A stretch of DNA of 64,000 bases from Desulfovibrionaceae bacterium (GCA_028689675.1 JAQVCS010000006.1:1-64000); one strand, 5' to 3'. Shown: positions 40,456 to 49,869, counted from the first letter of the stretch. The notes: generated by a model from the sequence alone, not told the origin. Numbers and translations are program-made.

Positions 40456-41037
40456 CTAATTTGGGCTCATATAGGCAGGGCATTCTGGCGTATACAGAAT
40501 AAATTCATCGGCATATTGTTGTGCGCCAATGGTGTCTCCACTGGAGGCATTTGTTGTAAAGTCAATGACCTTACCTGTAGGTGATGTAAGTTTTTGAATT
40601 TTATATGATCTTTTATTTCCCTCACAAAAGTGAATAAACTCTCCCGACTGCATATTCACCTTCCAGCCACCAATTGTCCCCGTGCCTGTAGCGCTACAGC
40701 TTGATGTGCCCTCATCTGCCAAGCCGTATTGATAATTCGCAACGCTACCACCATGTGCTTGTAAGCATGATGAGGGCAATAATGTCGTGACCGCTGTGCC
40801 CTTACGAAAATTAGGATTGTTCTCTGTCGTGTTTTGCTTTACCTTAGTGCCTGTGAGCAGCCAATCATAAAAGGTCATATTCAGGCGCGACTGCACTTCG
40901 GCAAGTGTCCCTTTTGCCGCTTGAATTTCGGCTGTCTCTATTAAATTAAGATATTTAGGAACAGCAATCATAGCCAAGACAGCCAAAAGCACCAGAACAA
41001 TAATAATCTCTACCAATGTAAAACCCTGCTTTTGCAT
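40456..41037 (-). CDS. Type IV pilin-like protein
   Basis: 193 residues from ATG 41037, with a G-run upstream. The leader is only MQKQG, then FTLVEIIIVLVLLAVLAMIA. The helix continues as VPKYLNLIETAEIQAAKGTL, paralogous to its neighbours. The globular part has four Cys (SSCLQ, SSCSA, HFCEG, PECPA) that could form two disulfides. It is separated from the next pilin by a terminator, so it may have lower or independent expression. Confidence 0.85.
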   Translation of the reverse strand: MQKQGFTLVEIIIVLVLLAVLAMIAVPKYLNLIETAEIQAAKGTLAEVQSRLNMTFYDWLLTGTKVKQNTTENNPNFRKGTAVTTLLPSSCLQAHGGSVANYQYGLADEGTSSCSATGTGTIGGWKVNMQSGEFIHFCEGNKRSYKIQKLTSPTGKVIDFTTNASSGDTIGAQQYADEFILYTPECPAYMSPN

Positions 41038-41079
41038 AGCTCTGATACCCCCCTTGGTCAACTTTTGCCGTCAGCATAC

Positions 41080-41117
41080 AAAAAAAGCACCCTATGGTAA
41101 AGCCCACAGGGTGCTTA
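41080..41117 (-). terminator. Terminator after the first pilin gene
   Basis: Minus strand AAGCACCCT / AGGGTGCTT stem followed by TTTTTTTG. Placed 20 bp after the stop of the 156-residue pilin, it would let that pilin be made in excess over the two downstream pilins. Confidence 0.85.
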
Positions 41118-41136
41118 CGAGAGCTTTGATTGGGAA

Positions 41137-41607
41137 CTACTCAGATTGTGTAGTAGCAGGAGTACCCACGGTACAACCAGGAGCACGCAATACTGGCCAT
41201 GATGAAGTTGTATTCGACCCTGAAGTTGTAGAAGGCTTTGTAATTTCTTGACCATCAATAAAAACCGAATTGACAACCGTCGTATCGTCCGTAGTATTCG
41301 CTCCCTTAAACGCATTAATCGTCATGACATAGTTGCCAATAGTTAAATTTTCCTCCTTTTTAACAATGTTTTTGGCCGTTGTTACAGCTTTGTCACAAGT
41401 TTTTCCAGCCAGCAATTCGTCAGCAAAGGTCAAGTTAATGCGTGCCTGTACTTCAGCAATTGCCGAAATAGCAGCTTTCTGGTTAGCCGTTTCCACCAAG
41501 TCATAATACTTAGGCACAGCCGTAGCCGCCAAAATACCCAGCAACACCAAGACGATGATAATTTCAATCAACGTAAAGCCTTGTTCTAAAGCATGATCTT
41601 TTTTCAT
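41137..41607 (-). CDS. Type IV pilin, probable major pilin
   Basis: 156 residues, AGGGG before ATG 41607. The leader is KKDHALEQG, then FTLIEIIIVLVLLGILAATA and VPKYYDLVETANQKAAISAI. The size, the Cys pair (KTCDKA and PGCTVG) and the terminator immediately after it fit a major pilin. The mature N-terminal 25 residues are almost identical to those of the other two pilins. Confidence 0.87.
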   Translation of the reverse strand: MKKDHALEQGFTLIEIIIVLVLLGILAATAVPKYYDLVETANQKAAISAIAEVQARINLTFADELLAGKTCDKAVTTAKNIVKKEENLTIGNYVMTINAFKGANTTDDTTVVNSVFIDGQEITKPSTTSGSNTTSSWPVLRAPGCTVGTPATTQSE

Positions 41608-41719
41608 AGCAATCCCCTATTTAAATTTGTAGGCAATCCTCGTGCCTTTTTTGAAATATACGCCATACCTTACAGAGATGCAAGAAAAAGAGCGGTACTC
41701 TTTCTTAATAAAGTGTACC

Positions 41720-42943
41720 TTAGCCACGCGCCAGCTTGGTCATATCCCACATGGGCAAGAATATTGCCAATGCAAAAAAGAGCACCACCACCACCAAGCA
41801 CAAGAGCAGCACAGGGCCAATAGCTTCTGTCATGCTGCCCACGGCAAATTCCACTTCTTCATCATAATGCACGGCCAGTTCATCCAGCATTTTTTCCAAA
41901 TTCCCCGAGCTTTCGCCCACGGCAATCATATTGATGGCCAAGGGGCTGAAATAGCGTGCCGAGCGCAAGGGCTCGGTCAAGCCCTGCCCTGCGGTGAGCT
42001 TTGCCTTGATGGGGGCAAATTCTTTGGCAATGGCGGCATTGTCCAGCGTGCCCGTGAGGATATCAATAGAATCGAGCACAGAAACGCCGCTGCGCTGCAA
42101 TATGCTAAAAATAGAGGCAAAGCGCGCCATAATGGATTTTTGCACCACAGCGCCAATAATGGGCAGGCGCAGCACAAGGCTGTCTTTCCAAAAGCGGCCT
42201 GTGGGCGTGTTGAGCCACCAGCGTATGCCAAAAAATGCAGCGCAGGCAATGCCAATGCACAGCCACCAATAGCCAGCCATAAAGGCATTCATTTCAATAG
42301 CAATGCGCGTGGGCAGGGGCAACTCTATTTTGGCAGTTTTAAAAATTTGCACAAATTGCGGAATAACCACATTCAGCAGCAGCAAAAAGGCCGCCGCCAT
42401 AAAAATAAGTACCATTTTGGGGTAGCGCAAGGCAGAGGCTATTTGCTTTTGCACAGTTTCTTCATGCGCCAGCAAATAGGTGAGGCGGTCAAGCACATCG
42501 CCCAGCGCGCCCGAGCTTTCGCCAGCCTGAATCATGCTGCAATAGAGCGGCGGAAAAATTTTGGGGTGCGAAACAAAGGCGGCGTGCAGGCTTTTGCCTT
42601 CGTTCACCTGCTGGGCAATATCGGCCAGTGCCGCGCGTAGTTGGGCATTTTCTGTTTGGTTTTGCAAAATGCGTAATAATTGCGTGAGCGGCACACCAGC
42701 ATTAAACAGCGTGCGAAACTGCTTGCTGAACAAAATGATTTCCTTCAGCGGCACGCGGCGCTGTGTTAGCCTTGCCCACAAGGCGCGGTATTGCGCATTG
42801 CTATTATGGCGCAGGCGCAGCACCATAAGGTCACGTTCCAGCAGCGCGGCACGGGCGGCTTCTTCATTTTCGGCCATAATAGTGCCCGAAAGGTGCGTGC
42901 CTTCATCATTCACGCATTCATAATAAAAATTTTGTGCTGCCAT
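41720..42943 (-). CDS. pilC: Inner-membrane platform protein PilC/MshG
   Basis: 407 residues from ATG 42943, one base after the PilB stop. Two GspF domains share the pattern (FSKQFRTLFNAGVPLTQLLR; FASIFSILQRSGVSVLDSID), each followed by a membrane helix, with a third at the C-terminus (GPVLLLCLVVVVLFFALAIF). Motifs AGESSGALGDVL and VGESSGNLEKML are typical. It transmits PilB/PilT motion to the pilus base. Confidence 0.93.
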   Translation of the reverse strand: MAAQNFYYECVNDEGTHLSGTIMAENEEAARAALLERDLMVLRLRHNSNAQYRALWARLTQRRVPLKEIILFSKQFRTLFNAGVPLTQLLRILQNQTENAQLRAALADIAQQVNEGKSLHAAFVSHPKIFPPLYCSMIQAGESSGALGDVLDRLTYLLAHEETVQKQIASALRYPKMVLIFMAAAFLLLLNVVIPQFVQIFKTAKIELPLPTRIAIEMNAFMAGYWWLCIGIACAAFFGIRWWLNTPTGRFWKDSLVLRLPIIGAVVQKSIMARFASIFSILQRSGVSVLDSIDILTGTLDNAAIAKEFAPIKAKLTAGQGLTEPLRSARYFSPLAINMIAVGESSGNLEKMLDELAVHYDEEVEFAVGSMTEAIGPVLLLCLVVVVLFFALAIFLPMWDMTKLARG

Positions 42944-42944
42944 A

Positions 42945-44648
42945 TTACACCATGGCCACGCGCGCGGCTTCTTCCACCGTGGTTTGGCCAGCGTTAATTT
43001 TTTCTGCCGCATCGGCGGCAAGGGTGCGCATACCCTCGGCCAAAGCCATTTGCCGCAAGGTTTGCGTGGTAACACGCCCTGCCACGGCCTCTTGCAGGCT
43101 GAGCGGCATGGTCATTACTTCAAACAAGCCCATGCGCCCCAAATAGCCCGTATTCCCACAGCGGAAACAGCCCTTGCCGTGATAATAGGTGCCCTCGGCA
43201 GGCAGCCCGAATGATTCCAGCAGCACAGGCGAGGGCTGGTATACTTCCTTACAATGCGGGCACACCACGCGCACAAGGCGCTGTGCAAAAGAACAGAGCA
43301 GCACCGAAGCCACAAGGTAAGGCTCTACCCCCATGTCGATAAGGCGCGAAACCGCGCCCGTGGCGTCGTTGGTATGCAGGGTAGAAAAGACCAAATGCCC
43401 TGTAAGGGCGGCCTGCACGGCTATTTGCGCTGTTTCACCATCGCGAATTTCGCCCACCATAAGGATGTCTGGGTCTTGGCGCAAAATAGAGCGCAGCCCC
43501 GAGGCAAAGGTCATGCCAGCGCGGGCATTAAGCTGCACCTGCCGTATGCCGTGCACACGGTATTCCACAGGGTCTTCCAGCGTGATGGTGTTTAAGTCGG
43601 CGCGGTTTACCATTTGCAGAATGGAATAGAGGCTGGTGCTTTTGCCGCTGCCTGTAGGGCCTGTGGAAAGTATCATGCCATAGGGCTTGCGGGCGTATTT
43701 TTCTATTTTCTCACAATCGGCGGGGTTCATGCCCAGCTGCGGCAGGGTGTAAAGGCGCTTGGCGCTCATATCCAGCAAACGCATGACGACATTTTCCCCA
43801 TAAATAGTGGGCAGGCTGGAAACACGCACGTTAATTTCGCGCGAATCCACCAAAATGGTAAAGCGCCCGTCCTGTGGTATGCGGTTTACCGAAATATCCA
43901 TATTACCGAGAATTTTAATGCGCGAAATGACTGAAGAAGCAACCCTGTGCGGCACAGAGGGCACTTTGCGCAAGCGCCCGTCTATGCGAAAGCGCACTTC
44001 AAGGCTTTCTTTTTCGGGGCTAATGTGAATATCGCTTGCGCCTTCGCGCACGCCCTGCGCCAAAATGGCATTCACAAGGCGCACAACGGGGGCTTCGTCG
44101 GGCGCGCCAGCATCCCCCACTTCGTCATCACGCGTTTGAATGATTTCCAGCGCTTTGTCGGGCTGATCGTCATTGTCTGCGCCCAGCGTTTGTATTACGC
44201 CATCTATGCCCGTATAATTGCCATAAATCAGCCCAAAAAGCTGGGTAAATTCCTGCAAAAGGCACATAACGGCGTCCACTTCGCAGTCCGCCACTTTTTC
44301 TAGCCTGTCCAGCGCGTCAATATCCAGCGGGTCAACCATGGCCACGCACAGCACAGAGCCGTGCATCATGAGGGGCACGGCCTTGTTGCGCTGCGCCACC
44401 GTGGCAGGCACCTTGGCAGCCACCTCTCTGTTAAAGGGGAAGCGCTCGGCAGAATAGCGCTCTATGCCCGCCTGTGCACAAATAACCCGCGCAACACTTT
44501 CTTCATCCACAATGCCTTGGCGGATGAGCAATTCCCCCAGCTTCATGCCCTCGGGGCGCTTTTGCTCTAAAGCATGCTGCAATTGGGCTTCAGTGAGCAA
44601 GCCGTCCTTGACGAGTAATTCCCCTATACGCATTCGTATATGAGCCAT
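42945..44648 (-). CDS. pilB: Pilus extension ATPase PilB/MshE
   Basis: 567 residues from ATG 44648, with GGGGG upstream. The N-terminal MshEN-like domain (RIGELLVKDGLLTEAQLQHA and a second such repeat, KLGELLIRQGIVDEESVARV) is of the type that binds cyclic-di-GMP in MshE-like ATPases. The ATPase core has Walker A GPTGSGKSTSLYS, Asp box TLEDPVEYRV, Walker B DPDILMVGEIRDGETA and FSTLHTNDA. Two Cys pairs (CPHC, CFRC) bind zinc. The cyclic-di-GMP link is notable because two cyclic-di-GMP enzymes lie next to the locus. Confidence 0.94.
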   Translation of the reverse strand: MAHIRMRIGELLVKDGLLTEAQLQHALEQKRPEGMKLGELLIRQGIVDEESVARVICAQAGIERYSAERFPFNREVAAKVPATVAQRNKAVPLMMHGSVLCVAMVDPLDIDALDRLEKVADCEVDAVMCLLQEFTQLFGLIYGNYTGIDGVIQTLGADNDDQPDKALEIIQTRDDEVGDAGAPDEAPVVRLVNAILAQGVREGASDIHISPEKESLEVRFRIDGRLRKVPSVPHRVASSVISRIKILGNMDISVNRIPQDGRFTILVDSREINVRVSSLPTIYGENVVMRLLDMSAKRLYTLPQLGMNPADCEKIEKYARKPYGMILSTGPTGSGKSTSLYSILQMVNRADLNTITLEDPVEYRVHGIRQVQLNARAGMTFASGLRSILRQDPDILMVGEIRDGETAQIAVQAALTGHLVFSTLHTNDATGAVSRLIDMGVEPYLVASVLLCSFAQRLVRVVCPHCKEVYQPSPVLLESFGLPAEGTYYHGKGCFRCGNTGYLGRMGLFEVMTMPLSLQEAVAGRVTTQTLRQMALAEGMRTLAADAAEKINAGQTTVEEAARVAMV

Positions 44649-44741
44649 ACAACCCCCACGCAAAAAACGATTACACTGTGCCCTGCTGCCCAAAAAGCCT
44701 TACAGAACAGACAGGCCTTGCACGGCAAAAGACGTACCCCC

Positions 44742-44860
44742 CTAAAGCAGATTCCCTTTCAAAGCGCATGTAATGGGGAGGTACATTCCCCTTGTTCGCT
44801 TTGAGCGGCAAGGATTTCTTACGAAACCTTGCGAGCATTGTTACAAGTACAATGCTCTAG
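44742..44860 (+). repeat. Dispersed hairpin element, copy B
   Basis: It runs from CTAAAGCA (44742-44749) to TGCTCTAG (44853-44860), which are near-inverted ends. Inside are CAAAGCG...CGCTTTG enclosing GGGGAGGTACATTCCCC, CAAGG...CCTTG, and AGCATTG...CAATGCT. The last 4 bp overlap the stop codon of the secretin gene. It separates the secretin gene from pilB in the operon. Confidence 0.8.
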
Positions 44861-46488
44861 CGCGTCTGCACGGCGGCGGGCATAGAGGCCGCGGCGGGCT
44901 TGGCTTTTGCCTTGTCTTCATCCAGCACAGGGGGGGAATCGGGCAAGGTGCGGGGCTGCATATCCAGCGCGGTGCGCGTGGGCAAAATAACAGGAGTGAT
45001 AAAAATCATCACTTCTTCCATATTTTTTGTGCGATTGGTTGAGCCAAACACATATTTGCCCCCGGGCAGGTTTTTTAAGCCCGGCACGCCTGCTTCGGTA
45101 TTCACGCCCTTTTCTTTTGTTAAGCCAGAAATAACCACGGTTTCGCCAGTGCGCATGATAAGTGTTGTTTCTGTTTGCTTTTTAATAATGTAGGGGTTGC
45201 CGTCCACAGCGCGCGAGCTGTCCACTTCATCCTTTTTTACCAGCACTTTGAGCTTGAGGTTTGCGCCATCAATAACATTGGGCGTCATTTCAAGGCGCAG
45301 CACGGCTTCTTCAAACTTTACTTCATTATCGCCATCAGTATTTTTGGTAACATAGGGCACTTTTTCGCCATTTTCGGTATAGGCCATTTTGTTATCAAGG
45401 GTGGTGATAGAGGGCGAAGAAAGAATGTTGAGCTGACCGTCTTTTTCCATCAAGTTCAGCTGCATTTCCAAGACATTGCCGCCAATAGCGCCAAACATAA
45501 AGGACAAAGCGCCAGCCCCCGTGCCCGCCACCTGCGCGGAATAATCAAGCCCAATGGGTTGGCCGCTCATGCCGCCCGCCGTGCCATAGCCGCCAGTAAC
45601 AGGGTCTACACCAAAAGTGCCTGTGCCTGCCGAGCCAGCCCAAAAGCGCTGCCCATTGCTATTCATGCCGCTGCGAATAACCCCGCCCCACTTTGTGCCC
45701 AGCTCGCGCGCGGTTTCTTTAGTAGCTTCCACAATGTAGGCTTTAAGCTGCACCTGCGGGCGCGGGCGGTCGAGGTGCTCCACAAGCTGTACAATACGGC
45801 GCTGTGCCGCAGCAGAGGCCTGCACCACAAGGGCATTGCTGTGCTCATCCACTTCTATAATGGCTTCTTGATTTTTCCCCAGCAGGCTGCTTAGGCTGGT
45901 TTTGAGTGCCTGAGCCTCGGCATAGCGCACGCTGATGACAGAAACAGAAATGGGCCCATTTTGCTGTGCCAGCACATGCTGCTGCGCCAATTGGTTATTC
46001 AGCGCCAGCATGCTGATTTCTTTTTGCTTTTCCACAGCGGTGAGCACTTGCAAGATATTGCCCTGCCAGCGATATTCCAGCCCATTGGCACGCAGCAGGC
46101 TTAAAAAAACATCGCGCCACGGCGTTTTTTGCACATTCAGGCTGGCCGAGCCGCTCACCCCCGGGCTGACCATAATGTTGATGCCCGCAGCAGCCGCCAG
46201 CGAACGCACAGCCACACTCACATCCACCGAATGCAATTTCAGGGTAACAGGCATGGTGGGCAAGGGCTTGTTGCTGCCTCTGTCCCAAGCATCTGTTTGC
46301 TGCATAATCACGCGGGGCTGGGGCTGCAAATCGGCAGGCGCTGGGGAATAGCCCTGCCTTTGCTCGGCCTCTTTTTTCCAGTGATCGGTAAAAGGGTCTG
46401 GCTCTGATTTTTTGGAACAAGCAAACACAAAAGCAAAACAACAACACAGCAAGGCACAAAGTATAACGCGCTGTTTAGAGTAAGGCAT
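44857..46488 (-). CDS. Type IV pilus secretin, lipoprotein (MshL/PilQ-like)
   Basis: 543 residues. The signal peptide ends in FAFVFAC, so Cys24 is probably lipidated. An N-domain with STN-like features (VSVAVRSLAAAAGINIMVSP) and a KH-like N1 domain follow. The secretin domain contains ILSSPSITTLDNKMAYTENG, EVKFEEAVLRLEMTPNVIDG and the end motif EAGVPGLKNLPGGKYVFGST. It forms the outer-membrane channel. Its TAG stop lies inside the end of repeat copy B, so the last codons may have been altered by that element. Confidence 0.93.
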   Translation of the reverse strand: MPYSKQRVILCALLCCCFAFVFACSKKSEPDPFTDHWKKEAEQRQGYSPAPADLQPQPRVIMQQTDAWDRGSNKPLPTMPVTLKLHSVDVSVAVRSLAAAAGINIMVSPGVSGSASLNVQKTPWRDVFLSLLRANGLEYRWQGNILQVLTAVEKQKEISMLALNNQLAQQHVLAQQNGPISVSVISVRYAEAQALKTSLSSLLGKNQEAIIEVDEHSNALVVQASAAAQRRIVQLVEHLDRPRPQVQLKAYIVEATKETARELGTKWGGVIRSGMNSNGQRFWAGSAGTGTFGVDPVTGGYGTAGGMSGQPIGLDYSAQVAGTGAGALSFMFGAIGGNVLEMQLNLMEKDGQLNILSSPSITTLDNKMAYTENGEKVPYVTKNTDGDNEVKFEEAVLRLEMTPNVIDGANLKLKVLVKKDEVDSSRAVDGNPYIIKKQTETTLIMRTGETVVISGLTKEKGVNTEAGVPGLKNLPGGKYVFGSTNRTKNMEEVMIFITPVILPTRTALDMQPRTLPDSPPVLDEDKAKAKPAAASMPAAVQTR

Positions 46489-46511
46489 AATATATCCTTA
46501 AAAATCAAACT

Positions 46512-47006
46512 TTAAAAATCGTCGCCACTATACGTCAATTCCCATTCCGCATTTTTAGAAGGCGAAAAAAGGCGCACTGCTGTGCCGCTGATGGCACGCA
46601 CCACATCCCCCGTGCTGGGTATGGCATCGCCCACGGCATATTCCATACCGCCTATAATGGCCAGCAGGCGGCTGCCCACAGCAATATAGCCAGTGTATTG
46701 CAATGCGCCCCCACTGGCAGCCCCAGAGGCTGCGGCATCGGGCACAGCAATATTTAAAGCAGGAATAAAGGGGTTTTGCACCGCAGTGCGCTGCGCCCCA
46801 AAAAGGGCATATTGCTCCCCTGTTTTCAGCGGCAAAGCACTGACCGCAGCCGCCGTATTGGTGGCCGCAGTGCGGGCGTCGGCCATAACTTTATCGGCAT
46901 CGGGCGCACTTATGCCCTTTTGGCTGAATTCCCACAGCCTGTCGGCAGCAGCCAGCACAGCCACTACCACAAGCACAGCTAATAATTTTTTTTCGCGGCT
47001 GTTCAT
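46512..47006 (-). CDS. PilP/MshK-like periplasmic pilus protein
   Basis: 164 residues with one N-terminal membrane helix (LLAVLVVVAVLAAADRLWEF). A C-terminal beta domain (YTGYIAVGSRLLAIIGGMEY followed by AVGDAIPSTGDVVRAISGTA) resembles the PilP/GspC homology region that contacts the secretin. It lies between the PilO-like and secretin genes and overlaps the former by ATGA. Confidence 0.78.
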   Translation of the reverse strand: MNSREKKLLAVLVVVAVLAAADRLWEFSQKGISAPDADKVMADARTAATNTAAAVSALPLKTGEQYALFGAQRTAVQNPFIPALNIAVPDAAASGAASGGALQYTGYIAVGSRLLAIIGGMEYAVGDAIPSTGDVVRAISGTAVRLFSPSKNAEWELTYSGDDF

Positions 47007-47572
47007 GGTTTGCCTCGCGCCATAGCTTGTTCATTGCCTGCTTCTGGTGAATTAAATTCAGCCCAGATGGTCATTGTATATTCGGGCACAGGGCTGGCAG
47101 CGCTTACCTGACACGATTCTATAGTGTGTATCCAAGGCTGGTCACCCAAAAGCACAATAAAGCGCCTAAAAGCCTCGGGCGCACCTGTTAGCACGCCATC
47201 AAGGCGTATAACACTTTTTTGCACCACACTTTCAGAAGCGGGCACAAAATGGGCTTCGCGCAATTCGGCACTTTCCACAAGCTGCTGCAAGCCTATAATG
47301 CTTTCAGAAAGACTGCGCGGCACGGGCAAAGGGTCGGAACGCTGCACAAGAGCGCTGATGCGCGCCTTTTTTTGCCGAATATCCATAACAAAGGGCTGGA
47401 GCAATTCCTGCACGCTTTGCTCTGTCTGCATACGGTCTGCCTCGCGCTCTGCCTGCCCCACATAATACCACAAAGGCAACACCACACAAAGCTGCACCGC
47501 TATGCCCGCACCCGCCAAAAGGAGAACACGGCGCAGAGGAAACCATAAAGCTATACGCTCAAAGGCAAGCAT
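47003..47572 (-). CDS. PilO/MshJ-like pilus alignment protein
   Basis: 189 residues. One N-terminal membrane helix (RVLLLAGAGIAVQLCVVLPL), a coiled coil (VGQAEREADRMQTEQSVQEL), and a ferredoxin-like C-terminal domain (RFIVLLGDQPWIHTIESCQV). The layout and neighbours fit PilO/MshJ. Confidence 0.8.
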   Translation of the reverse strand: MLAFERIALWFPLRRVLLLAGAGIAVQLCVVLPLWYYVGQAEREADRMQTEQSVQELLQPFVMDIRQKKARISALVQRSDPLPVPRSLSESIIGLQQLVESAELREAHFVPASESVVQKSVIRLDGVLTGAPEAFRRFIVLLGDQPWIHTIESCQVSAASPVPEYTMTIWAEFNSPEAGNEQAMARGKP

Positions 47573-47574
47573 AC

Positions 47575-49611
47575 TTATACAACCTTCATGGTAGCAACAA
47601 AAATAATGCTGTCACCACTGCTTGGTTCTTTTTGAATACTCATAGAAAGCACCAATGGAGAATGTTCCAATTCATTAAAAAACTCGGCAAGTCTTGTTTC
47701 ACGCTGCAAAATATCCCCATACACCACACCGCGCAGCACCACAATGTGGTCATTCTTTTTTTCCTGCTGGTTTTGTGCCGGCCTGTTTGCCTGCTGCGCC
47801 TGTGCTGGGGCAGAAAACACAAGGCTGAGCTCGGTAATATGAATAGAAGGCGGCACAATTGCGGCCAGCTCGCTTATAAGGGCAGCGGGCAGGCGGCGCG
47901 GCACAAGGGCTATGCCCTGCTTGTGCAGCTCGGCCAGCTCGGCCATTTCTTTTTGCAAAATTTCAACGGTGAAGGGCTCTTTCCACTGCGCTTTTTGCTG
48001 CTCTAGGGCGGCAATGCGCTGGTGAGCTGTGCTCCACTGCCCGTAATGCTCTACAGCAAAAAAGCAGGAACCCGCCAAAAAAACACCTGCGGCCAAGCTT
48101 GCCGCCCAGCCCGTCAGCAAATGCTTTTGTATTTTTTGCTGGTCTTTATAGGTCATGATGGCATTGGGCGTGCTCTTGCCAGACAGAGCCAAGCCCACAC
48201 TGTGCAGCACTGCGGCATATTCTGGCGTGCGCAGCAATTGTGCCAATTGCGGCTGGCAAGTATTTGCCCCATCTAACTGCAAGCCCATGCAGGGCAAGGC
48301 CAGCTCTTCCTGAAAAAACTCCTGCACCAAGGCCGCACTGCCCGCTGGCGCCAGCACAAGCAAGCCCTGCACGCCAGCGCTGTCTACAGTATTGCGAAAG
48401 TGCACCACGGTGCGGTCAACCTGCCGTGCCAAACGCTGTAGCACGGGCAGCAAGGCTTGGCGCACTGCATTTTGCTCGTCTGCCTGCTGCTCCCCAGAAT
48501 AAAGCAGGTGGGCTGCCTGCTGCTTATTTTCGTCTGAAATGGGCAGCAAAGCCCGCTGTGGCATGTCTTCGGCATCATTTTCCTGCCCGTCCAGCTCATC
48601 GGGCTTTGCCTGCTGCCCAAGGGGGCTTTCAAAGGAAGACCACAAGGGGCTTTCAAGGTCATGCAGGGCTTCACTGCTGTCTATGGTGTACACAGGGTCG
48701 GGAATGTCGGCAAGCCCCCCTGCGGGCGCGCTGGCCATAGTGCGCTGGTTGTGCTCTTCTTGCAAATATTCTTCCAGCGCTTGCAGCATCACTTGGCTGC
48801 TGGTGCGTACAGAACGGCGCAGCAATAAATCTTGACCATAAAAAACAGCTAAATGGCTTGCATCATCTTCAACATACACAACGGCAAAGCGCTCCCACGG
48901 GCTTTTCAGCCAGCCAGAAGCAAATAAATTATAGGCATACATCATGGGTGCTGTAAGCCCGCCCAGCTTACAGCCAGCCCTGCCCGCCATTTGCTGCATG
49001 TGCTGCACGTTGGCACGGGGCAAGGCCACAGCCAGCACAGAAAGGCGGGGCACACCATTGTTCAGCCTTTCTTCCAACACCCTATAATCAAAAATGGTGG
49101 TGGCGCTATCAAATGTTTTTTCTTTGCGTGCGGCAAGCAGAGCCACGGCATCCAGCTCGGCCGCCTTTACCTTGGGCACATGCAGGGCATACATTTCCCC
49201 ACTGCCCTCAGGCAATGCCTGCCAGAGCATACATTGGGCATAATCGGGCGCAAAAGAGCCAAGAGCGCGGCGCAAACACTCTATGCCTGCTGGCGAATCA
49301 GGCGCGGTGTGCGCAGGCAGGGCATAAAAACGCACATCACTTATGCTTGGCTGCTTAGCAGAAACTGTGCTGCGCGCCAGCATAAAGCCATTGGGCAGCA
49401 CAGTCAGCCCAAGGGTGGCACGTTGCTTGGCCGAGGGGCGCAGCAGTGCATTTATTTTTTGCAAAAATGTTATTTCTTCTGATGGCAACATGACAATCGG
49501 CTCGGAAACAGCATGTTCATCCACCTGCTCAGCAGCATGTTCGCCTTTTTTTGAAGTGCGAATATAGTGCAACAATTGCTGTGAGGCCGCCATAGAGGGT
49601 TCTTTACTCAT
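47575..49611 (-). CDS. PilM-PilN fusion (MshI-like) pilus assembly protein
   Basis: 678 residues, AAGGAG immediately before ATG 49611. Residues about 55-505 are an actin-like PilM-type domain (RATLGLTVLPNGFMLARSTV; RFAVVYVEDDASHLAVFYGQ; LLVLAPAGSAALVQEFFQEE). It carries an acidic insert of about 80 residues. A membrane helix lies at about 525-545 (LTGWAASLAAGVFLAGSCFF). A PilN-like periplasmic part follows (coiled coil, then LPAALISELAAIVPPSIHIT). In most systems PilM and PilN are separate proteins that bind each other, and MshI is a shorter joined form. First gene of the pilus operon. Confidence 0.8.
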   Translation of the reverse strand: MSKEPSMAASQQLLHYIRTSKKGEHAAEQVDEHAVSEPIVMLPSEEITFLQKINALLRPSAKQRATLGLTVLPNGFMLARSTVSAKQPSISDVRFYALPAHTAPDSPAGIECLRRALGSFAPDYAQCMLWQALPEGSGEMYALHVPKVKAAELDAVALLAARKEKTFDSATTIFDYRVLEERLNNGVPRLSVLAVALPRANVQHMQQMAGRAGCKLGGLTAPMMYAYNLFASGWLKSPWERFAVVYVEDDASHLAVFYGQDLLLRRSVRTSSQVMLQALEEYLQEEHNQRTMASAPAGGLADIPDPVYTIDSSEALHDLESPLWSSFESPLGQQAKPDELDGQENDAEDMPQRALLPISDENKQQAAHLLYSGEQQADEQNAVRQALLPVLQRLARQVDRTVVHFRNTVDSAGVQGLLVLAPAGSAALVQEFFQEELALPCMGLQLDGANTCQPQLAQLLRTPEYAAVLHSVGLALSGKSTPNAIMTYKDQQKIQKHLLTGWAASLAAGVFLAGSCFFAVEHYGQWSTAHQRIAALEQQKAQWKEPFTVEILQKEMAELAELHKQGIALVPRRLPAALISELAAIVPPSIHITELSLVFSAPAQAQQANRPAQNQQEKKNDHIVVLRGVVYGDILQRETRLAEFFNELEHSPLVLSMSIQKEPSSGDSIIFVATMKVV

Positions 49612-49840
49612 GCTCCTTCCTTCATAAAAAGACCTTGTTAGCCAAGATTTGCCCCTCGTGCGTCTTTATTTTTCACAAAACCATAAAGACTCTGCACAAA
49701 TCCCCTCGCAAATCTTTCGTATATAACTAACAAAAAAACACATCCCCTGCAATGGCACATGCCGCAGCAAATAAAGTTGGGTTACTTTATTAATGTTACA
49801 CACGAAAAGATAATTCACTCGTGTTCGGCAGAGTTCTGCT

Positions 49841-49869
49841 TTGACAAAAGATGTTATCTGGCCTATTAA
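49841..49869 (+). promoter_or_regulatory. Sigma-70-type promoter upstream of the GGDEF-EAL gene
   Basis: TTGACA (49841-49846), 17-bp spacer, TATTAA (49864-49869). It leaves a leader of about 240 nt before ATG 50115. The rest of the 503-bp gap between the divergent pilus operon and this gene holds no visible gene. Confidence 0.65.

Noticed and set aside
41642-42640. Open frame of 332 codons antisense to pilC
   Set aside because: Composition (many His, Gln, Cys) and full overlap with a well-supported pilC gene show it to be a shadow frame.
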